Origin: Anabaena minutissima FACHB-250
Lineage (GTDB): Bacteria > Cyanobacteriota > Cyanobacteriia > Cyanobacteriales > Nostocaceae
Reading direction: 5' to 3'
Assembly (NCBI RefSeq): GCF_014697125.1
Contig: NZ_JACJRG010000050.1
Location: 1-35,017, forward strand
DNA length: 35,017 nucleotides
In this document: positions 29,557-35,017 of the stretch, piece after piece
Numbering within the stretch: position 1 is the stretch's first letter
How the letters are laid out: each line of letters begins with the position of its first letter
Made by a program: the position numbers and the translations under genes
Notes under the pieces: generated by a model
Database searches by the model: none
What the model was told of the DNA's origin: nothing
What the model saw: only the letters and a program-made list of their open reading frames with translations

Positions 29557-30729
29557 ATGCAGATTCGCTTTTTTGCTACTAACCGCGATCGCCAGAATCT
29601 AGGCCGTAATGTTGATCGTGATACACGCATTAAACTACAAAAAGGTGGTTATCACTGGGTAGACATGAAAAAATACATGTCTCACTATCTAGCGACTACT
29701 GACCCATCTAGTATGCCCCCTGAAGTGATTATCGAAAACTCAGAGGAAACCGTATTTAAGCAATTTCTATGCAGAGATGCTATCAAACGGATTATTATTG
29801 GCACTCATGGTTACAATGTCCCTTTTCATGGAGCGTTAACTTCTTTTTCAGTCCTTGCAGACAGCTTGAGTCTAGTTTTAAAAAAACACAATTCTACTCT
29901 CATTACTGACCCAGACAAATATTTTCCCGAAAACCTTGATGATGCTAACCAAGACTTGACTGCTTTTGTAGGATTTTCCTGGCCTTCCAATGGCAAAGTT
30001 TTAAATTACAGTTCTGATCGGGCTGAATCCGTTCAAACAGCTCCAGCTTTAGCTAACTTGATTAGCTGTATCCGTACCCAAAAACCCTGCACTAAAATCC
30101 ATATCATTGGTCATAGCATGGGTAATTATCTTGTCTGTCAGATGTTAAGTGGTTTAATTAATGAAACCTTTAAACCCACTTACATGAGTGATGAAATTGA
30201 ACAACAATTAAAGAGACTAGATAAGGGCGGTAAAAATGCCTACTTTATTGACCGTTATATAATGCTAGCTCCTGATGTGGAACGTCGGGAAGTAACAAAG
30301 TGTGACTTAAATAGTTCTGTGGGAGGTAGTTCAGAATATATCGGCCCATTTTATTCTGGACTGGAACACCTAGTTCAAAAAACTCATGTATTCTACTCTC
30401 GTTATGATAATGCTTTAAAAGCCTCGGTAGTTGAAAAAGATGCCATCCAAGAATCATTGCAGAAGGGTATAGAGTTATTTACAAGCCGCGACTTAGAAAA
30501 ACGTTGGGAAAGCAGTTTGGGACTTAATCCCTTGCCAGCCTTAGCACCGTACAATATGTACAGCTACAATGCAACAGCATTGACTAATAGAACTATCGAC
30601 CACGGTGATTATTTTGATGCTCCAGCAATCATAGATAAAATCGCTGACATTATCTTTGAAACAGATAATAATACAGATCAACTTCCTGATATTCTCTGGA
30701 GTTTTATGGAGTCAAGCAATCACCCATAA
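29557..30729 (+). CDS. Alpha/beta hydrolase (DUF900-like)
   Basis: A 390-residue serine hydrolase. The oxyanion strand is RIIIGTHGYN (about 78-87), and the nucleophile elbow is IIGHSMGN with Ser187. Likely acid and base residues are Asp in FYSRYDNAL and His in TIDHGDYF. FVGFSWPSNGKVLNY ahead of the elbow is typical of DUF900-type esterases. There is no signal peptide, so it is probably cytoplasmic. The substrate is unknown. An upstream AT-rich spacer with a decayed IS separates it from the NACHT gene, so no operon is indicated. Confidence 0.82.
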   Translation: MQIRFFATNRDRQNLGRNVDRDTRIKLQKGGYHWVDMKKYMSHYLATTDPSSMPPEVIIENSEETVFKQFLCRDAIKRIIIGTHGYNVPFHGALTSFSVLADSLSLVLKKHNSTLITDPDKYFPENLDDANQDLTAFVGFSWPSNGKVLNYSSDRAESVQTAPALANLISCIRTQKPCTKIHIIGHSMGNYLVCQMLSGLINETFKPTYMSDEIEQQLKRLDKGGKNAYFIDRYIMLAPDVERREVTKCDLNSSVGGSSEYIGPFYSGLEHLVQKTHVFYSRYDNALKASVVEKDAIQESLQKGIELFTSRDLEKRWESSLGLNPLPALAPYNMYSYNATALTNRTIDHGDYFDAPAIIDKIADIIFETDNNTDQLPDILWSFMESSNHP

Positions 30730-30882
30730 TTGAATAAAAATTGAAAAAAGAATCGAATACCCGTGAAAAAATGTATTAGTAAATTTCAGCTTTTTTATAA
30801 ATGTTTAGCATTGAGCATTCATTAGCCAATAGTCGATAACTTTATCCCTCATCTTTTGATAGTGTAAGTACTCCAGTGAGAC

Positions 30883-31188
30883 TTAACTAACTGGATGATA
30901 AAAACCTGTTTCTTCATTAAATTCCCACCCCATGCTCGAACTATCTTTTCCCTTGCACCATGCCACAAAAAGCGGTGGTGGCAACTTTGCTGTCTGTTCG
31001 CGCAGAGTTTCTACACTTACACTCAAACGAGAGGCTAATCCTTGTTCGGTTAACGGCTTCATACGGGGAGTAGAAGCTTGAGTATATGAGCTTCTAGTAT
31101 ATAATTTACCGCGCTGCTGTGGTTGATTATTCAGATAGATTTGAATTTTTCTAATCGCATCAGCCAACTGTTGTATAGGAATCATCAA
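30883..31188 (-). CDS. Small HTH-like protein, unknown function
   Basis: The 101-residue protein has a helix-turn-helix-like region, LTEQGLASRLSVSVETLREQTAKL (about 46-69), followed by PPLFVAWCKGKDSSSMGWEFNEETG. I recall similar small proteins in cyanobacteria and guess DNA binding, but a family cannot be named. The N-terminal 20 residues form a helix (IQQLADAIRKIQIYL). It lies 43 bases downstream of a hypothetical gene on the same strand, so the two may share a transcript. Confidence 0.6.
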   Translation of the reverse strand: MMIPIQQLADAIRKIQIYLNNQPQQRGKLYTRSSYTQASTPRMKPLTEQGLASRLSVSVETLREQTAKLPPPLFVAWCKGKDSSSMGWEFNEETGFYHPVS

Positions 31189-31231
31189 CCTATCCCACCT
31201 AATCCCCTCTCATACTCGCGCTTATTGAGTT

Positions 31232-32002
31232 TCAGCAAGTTTGCTTTGAACCCTTCGCAATACTGGTGTAACTCACTTTACAATTGCTTTTGCAACAATC
31301 TATCGAGCTAATTTTTTTGTATTTCTGAGTCAGATTGCCAATTACTTGAACATTAGTAAGAGATAAAGTTAGGTTGAGTAATTCTGTTTTGTCTTCCCCG
31401 TTTAATAACACTGGATATTTACCCTTTATTCTACCTTCTATAAGGGATTGGAGGTTAGGATTGAGTTCATTTATATCAAAGGCTACTCTTTCACCGTTCT
31501 CAGAAATTGGCAAAAAAGAATACTCATCTTTGTTATCAAACCAATGTCTACTTACATAAGTGTATTTTCCCTGGTGTTGTCCAAGAAAAGGGTACTTGAA
31601 ATGTCTTTCCCATAAGTCAGATTTAGGATTTTCGTAATCCTGTTGAAATTCTTCAGGTAATCCTTGCTGATTATGTGGCCAAATAGCAGCATGATCTACA
31701 ACAAAAACTGTATCTAATTGAATAACTCCCTGATTAGCAGCATCTCCGCTACAGAAAAACAAATATGATCCTCCTGTAACGTATGCAGTATTGGTGGGAG
31801 ACCTTTTTAATTGTGTAGCATGGCAGTATGAGTAGAGCCATCTTTGTGAGAATACAAATGGATCTTCATTCCCACCTGGGCTATCTACCCAAACATGACC
31901 TTTCCAATCAGTGACTTGATTGTTAATCAATACTTGTCCATGCACTTCAGTTCTTTGCCTTGCATAGTCTGGATGAAAAATTAAGTAATGCAGTGGTTTC
32001 AT
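31232..32002 (-). CDS. Hypothetical 256-residue protein
   Basis: I do not recognise this family. The first 190 residues look like one globular alpha/beta domain with many aromatic residues (YLIFHPDYARQR, WKGHVWVDSPGG, YSYCHATQLKRSPTN, VFVVDHAAIWPHN, KYTYVSRHWFDN). The His and Asp content could mean a metal site, but no known motif is matched. Residues 190-256 are polar and end with a Cys/Lys-rich tail (CCKSNCK..C). No signal peptide is present. It probably leads the HTH-like gene downstream. Confidence 0.6.
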   Translation of the reverse strand: MKPLHYLIFHPDYARQRTEVHGQVLINNQVTDWKGHVWVDSPGGNEDPFVFSQRWLYSYCHATQLKRSPTNTAYVTGGSYLFFCSGDAANQGVIQLDTVFVVDHAAIWPHNQQGLPEEFQQDYENPKSDLWERHFKYPFLGQHQGKYTYVSRHWFDNKDEYSFLPISENGERVAFDINELNPNLQSLIEGRIKGKYPVLLNGEDKTELLNLTLSLTNVQVIGNLTQKYKKISSIDCCKSNCKVSYTSIAKGSKQTC

Positions 32003-32479
32003 AAATAACTTAGGATTTAAACAAGATTAAGTATTAATTAACTTAACCTGCTAGCTAAACCTTCAGTAATTACACTATATTCATTTTCTCTGTTAGCTAA
32101 GGAAAAAGGTATAAAAATCAAAAAATTTTAGATACCGATACTATTGAGGCACAACAAGTAGATAGTAACATTTAGAACCATGATCACCCTTTGCTTGTGG
32201 TGTTACTGCTGCACCGGATACCGCCGCATCATCTCCTGCAAGTCCACAGCTTCCCCATCCGGTGTATACACAACCTCACCCGACATCGCAATCACAATCC
32301 GCTTCTGTCTTGCCCACTCGAACCAAGCGATCAGCTACGCTGGGCGGTTACGCCATCGCTCCTGCCTTACCAACCTCTACTCTTCCTACACCTCTCAAGA
32401 TTCCAGCTAGTTGCCCCTTCCTGATTTTCCCGTAGCCAGGATCTAGCGTTTGACCACTTGGCAATGCCTACGTTAGCTT
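32003..32479. other. Intergenic region with a GC-richer gene scrap
   Basis: About 480 bases. The right two thirds (32203-32470) are GC-richer than the flanks and hold the C-terminal scrap listed separately. From 32003 to 32200 the DNA is AT-rich and shows nothing. Confidence 0.5.
32203..32337 (-). pseudogene. C-terminal scrap of an unidentified cyanobacterial protein
   Basis: The minus strand encodes LIAWFEWARQKRIVIAMSGE followed by VVYTPDGEAVDLQEMMRRYPVQQ and TAA (32203-32205). The sequence looks like a conserved C-terminus. The DNA upstream is GC-richer and has no joined frame, and contains stops in all frames. The family is not recognised. Base composition unlike the neighbours suggests transferred DNA. 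Confidence 0.5.
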
Positions 32480-34090
32480 TTATCTACGCCTCACTATTTG
32501 TTTTGCAACATTAACGCCTGAAATGGCAGCACCTTCCATAAAACCTTGCCATTCGTAGAATGAGTTAGTATGTTCTCCAGCAAAATAAATATTATCCACC
32601 GATTTACCTTCATTACCTGCAATTGTTGTAAAGTAGCCAGGTTGATTGCAGGTATAACTGCCTTTAGCTAATGAATTTAATGACCAATTTTCTAAATACG
32701 CTAGATATTCTGTATTTTTAATCCGTGCAGCTGAAATATTTGCACCAGGAAAAACAAAGTTAAGGTCATTAATGAATTTAGCAGTTTCTTGTTGTAGATT
32801 TTTTGGGTTAAGTCTTGCACCTAGATTACCACCAGTGTAATCTGTTAACACTGCTCGGTTATATGTAGCTTTGCTAGGATTAGTTTCCCAAGTACCTTGA
32901 AAATTAGGCAGGTTTGCATAAGCACTACCATTACTGCCAAGAGTAGTCCAAGGACGACTATTAAAGCCCACTATCAATTTTGAGTTAGTTCCATAAACTA
33001 AATTATTGATAACATCCAATTTCCACTGTGGTAGTTGAAGCCCTTTTAAATCCACTTCTCGTAAAGTCGAGAAAGGCACACAGAACACAACAGCATCAAA
33101 CTTTGTATTCAGACCGTTGCTAAATGTTAATTCAATCTTACCTGCACTATCTTTTCTAGCAGCAGTCAGCTTCCTTCCATATTGAATTTGACCTATTAAA
33201 CGGTTCTTTAAGCCTTCAACAATTTGTTGATTACCGCCTATCACATGATACCTTTCGTCACTGAATACACCGAAAGGACGAAATTTCGAGCGTCTATCTG
33301 CATGAATAAATAGTAGAAAGCTTAAACAGCTTTGTTGGTCAATTTCTCTACCATATTCCCCAATATATGCAGATTTAATTACATTTTTGAGCAATGCTCC
33401 TGCTCCACGATTATCCAGGTATTCTTGAAGATTAATCAAATCTAATTGCCTTTCAGTTGGCGTGAAGTTATCCGCAGTCGGCTGTTTAAGTGTACGTAAA
33501 TCCACTTGCATTGCGCTAACGAAATCTCGATATTCATCAACCACTGCTGCTTCAGCATAACGTTGACCATTAAAGTAATAAAATACTTCTCCTGCTTGTT
33601 TTGATAAGTCTTCTAATTCAAGCTTAAATTCGCTTATATAACCTAGCATCGTCTTATGTAGATTATCTATAAATTCTCCACCTCTTTCAGCTACCTGTCC
33701 AGGAAAGATATTACTAAGTGAGTAGCAGCGTCCTCCGGCTCGGTCACTAGCCTCATAAACAGTAGCTTTAATTCCTTGACGTTGGAGTTCGTAAGCACAA
33801 GCCAGTCCCGCTAAACCAGCCCCTACAATGGCTATCTTTGCATCTACGCTAACAGGTGCAGCCAAAGTACGATGAAGATAACCAGTCCCTACACCAATTG
33901 TTCCACCCGCTATTGTTAATTTTCCTAAATCAGCCAGAAATTCTCTACGTTTAGTCTTACGTAATGATATTAATTTTTCCAATTGATAAATGCGTTCAAT
34001 CCCCTCACTCGTAGAAGTATGATATTTTTGGCAATAGCTGGTAATCCCGAATATACGAGACAGTCTTCTAAATATATTTGAATGGCTCAT
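32480..34090 (-). CDS. Tat-exported FAD-dependent amine oxidase
   Basis: A 536-residue flavin monoamine-oxidase family enzyme. Residues 45-80 form a twin-arginine signal (TKRREFLADLGKLTIAGGTIGVG), and the export signal is preceded by an unusual 44-residue extension. The FAD-binding Rossmann motif is IVGAGLAGLACAYELQ (about 88-103), with Glu113 of VYEASDRAGGRC for the ribose. The C-terminal FAD contact is IYFAGEHTNSFYEWQGFMEGAAISG. Such enzymes oxidise amines or L-amino acids to imines and produce hydrogen peroxide. The substrate here is not determined. A shorter start inside the N-terminal region is possible. Confidence 0.88.
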   Translation of the reverse strand: MSHSNIFRRLSRIFGITSYCQKYHTSTSEGIERIYQLEKLISLRKTKRREFLADLGKLTIAGGTIGVGTGYLHRTLAAPVSVDAKIAIVGAGLAGLACAYELQRQGIKATVYEASDRAGGRCYSLSNIFPGQVAERGGEFIDNLHKTMLGYISEFKLELEDLSKQAGEVFYYFNGQRYAEAAVVDEYRDFVSAMQVDLRTLKQPTADNFTPTERQLDLINLQEYLDNRGAGALLKNVIKSAYIGEYGREIDQQSCLSFLLFIHADRRSKFRPFGVFSDERYHVIGGNQQIVEGLKNRLIGQIQYGRKLTAARKDSAGKIELTFSNGLNTKFDAVVFCVPFSTLREVDLKGLQLPQWKLDVINNLVYGTNSKLIVGFNSRPWTTLGSNGSAYANLPNFQGTWETNPSKATYNRAVLTDYTGGNLGARLNPKNLQQETAKFINDLNFVFPGANISAARIKNTEYLAYLENWSLNSLAKGSYTCNQPGYFTTIAGNEGKSVDNIYFAGEHTNSFYEWQGFMEGAAISGVNVAKQIVRRR

Positions 34091-34329
34091 TTTTATAAAA
34101 CTATAAATTGATTAGTTCATAAGCTTTGTTTATAATTATAAGGTTTTAGACTAATAGTTATTTTTAAGAATTAGTCTTTTGTAAATAATTTTTAGATGAA
34201 TTTTTAGTATTTCATAAAGATTATTCTCAATCAGCTAAAGTTATTCAATATAAGTAGAACGAGGTGAAAAAACCAAACTATGTGAAGATAAGTAAATACG
34301 TATAAAGTGTCTACAAAGGTAACAGCGAT
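34091..34329. other. AT-rich gap before the IS630-type element
   Basis: About 240 bases without a gene. The right part probably contains the left terminal inverted repeat of the IS630-type element, but since the right end is outside the window I cannot define it. Confidence 0.4.
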
Positions 34330-35017
34330 ATGGGCAGTCGTTTAAGGGTATTTCTGACTAGAGAGCAAGATAAAACTCTTTTGAACCTGAGAATAGCAGA
34401 TGTGCCTCAGAAGGTGAAAGACAGAGCCGAAGTGATTAGATTGAGCGCACATGGTTGGTATGTAGAGAAGATAGCAGCACATTTTAACTGGACTGCCCAA
34501 ACAGTGAGAGAAGTGTTGCATAGATGGGAAAAGTTAGGCTTAGAGGGGCTTTGGGAGAAACCAGGGCGAGGAGGAAAATCAAGGTGGGCGGAAGCTGACA
34601 TGGTTTTCTTAGAAGAATGTTTGGAGAAAGAGCCACGTACATATAACAGTGTTCAGTTAGCTCAAAAATTAGAACAAGAACGCTCGGTGAAATTAAGTCC
34701 TGACTGGTTAAGACAGGTACTAAAAAAAAGGGGGTCATTTGGAAACGAACTCGAAAAAGCCATAAGGGAAAACAAGACCCGGTAGTACAGCAAATTAAAC
34801 AGGCTGACTTAGAAATGCTGGAATTATCTGCGGCTGCCGGAGAAATCGATTTAAAGTATATGGATGAATCAGGGTTTTGTGCTTGGAGCGAACCGAGTTA
34901 CAGCTATTACTTCAGAGGACAGCAAAAACGCTTGGAGCAGAGTAAACGCAGGGGACGAAGGTTAAGTATTATTGGGTTTCTTCAACCCCTAATTAGTTTT
35001 GTGTACGGTTTGGTGAT
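34330..35017 (+). mobile_element. IS630-type transposase in two frames, cut by the window edge
   Basis: Frame A (34330-34785) encodes a 151-residue helix-turn-helix protein (VEKIAAHFNWTAQTVREVLHRWE, then a second HTH SVQLAQKLEQERSVKLSPDWLRQVLKK). The coding then moves one base back at A8-G5 (34722-34734) and continues GVIWKRTRKSHKGKQDPVV and onward to YMDESGFCAW (first catalytic Asp of the DDE domain) until the window ends. A8 followed by G is a plausible programmed -1 slippage site, used by several cyanobacterial IS630-type elements. A simple mutation is the alternative. Confidence 0.82.

Noticed and set aside
32180..32424. Two overlapping plus-strand open frames
   Set aside because: They are antisense to a conserved-looking protein C-terminus on the minus strand and have low-complexity, unnatural composition.
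1..35017. tRNA, rRNA or origin of replication
   Set aside because: I found no cloverleaf, rRNA-like block, DnaA-box cluster or rep gene when reading both strands, although a covariance search could reveal divergent RNAs.

Overview
The window reads as DNA from a filamentous, heterocystous-type cyanobacterium (Nostocales-like). The reasons are the palindrome GCGATCGC (HIP1) at more than a dozen places, cyanobacterial families (Ycf46 AAA+ ATPase, Ycf35/DUF1257, DUF2997, DUF4360, carotenoid oxygenase, Uma2 nucleases), heptameric AATTCGC tandem repeats, and many decayed insertion sequences. No rRNA or tRNA gene, CRISPR array or housekeeping operon is visible. It looks like an accessory region of a chromosome or a large plasmid.

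Layout. 0-3 kb: a membrane protein followed by a tiny ribbon-helix-helix protein, a secreted thermonuclease with an excalibur domain, and an HNH-motif protein with a hydrophobic tail. 3-5.1 kb: a 5'-truncated IscB nuclease directly behind trxA, whose leader holds a perfect 14-bp stem-loop, then a GNAT acetyltransferase. 5.1-13.3 kb: mostly small lineage-specific proteins (secreted, membrane, PD-(D/E)XK nuclease, DUF4360), a zinc-knuckle gene with a homopolymer frameshift, and a coupled pair encoding a coiled-coil protein and a TIM-barrel isomerase-like protein. 13.3-13.7 kb: two TnpB C-terminal scars back to back, then a GST-family gene. 15.1-17 kb: an XRE regulator and an IsrB (HNH-less IscB relative) with a structured upstream region that probably encodes its omega RNA. 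17.3-17.8 kb: a four-helix-bundle (23S intervening-sequence-type) protein bracketed by inverted heptamer arrays. 18-18.7 kb: a Uma2 nuclease with a clear terminator.

18.8-26.3 kb is the most coherent block. It is a co-directional, tightly spaced gene set: two small proteins, a 352-aa helical protein, two tandem Ycf35-like proteins, a DUF2997 protein, an 85-aa protein, a Ycf46-type AAA+ ATPase, a small protein interrupted by a TnpB insertion sequence, and a WGR-domain protein. I see it as a candidate uncharacterised AAA+ system (inference). The 1705-bp insertion sits exactly between two codons of the small protein, so removing it restores one reading frame.

26.3-35 kb is a second accessory zone: a carotenoid oxygenase missing its N-terminus, a short NACHT-type NTPase, IS remnants in very AT-rich DNA, an alpha/beta hydrolase, hypothetical genes, a Tat-exported FAD amine oxidase, and the start of an IS630-type transposase with an A8 slippery run, cut by the window edge.

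Four RNA-guided-nuclease relatives of the IS200/IS605 world (truncated IscB, IsrB, TnpB, TnpB scars) lie within 23 kb. Functions of many small genes cannot be named from sequence alone, and the entries say so.
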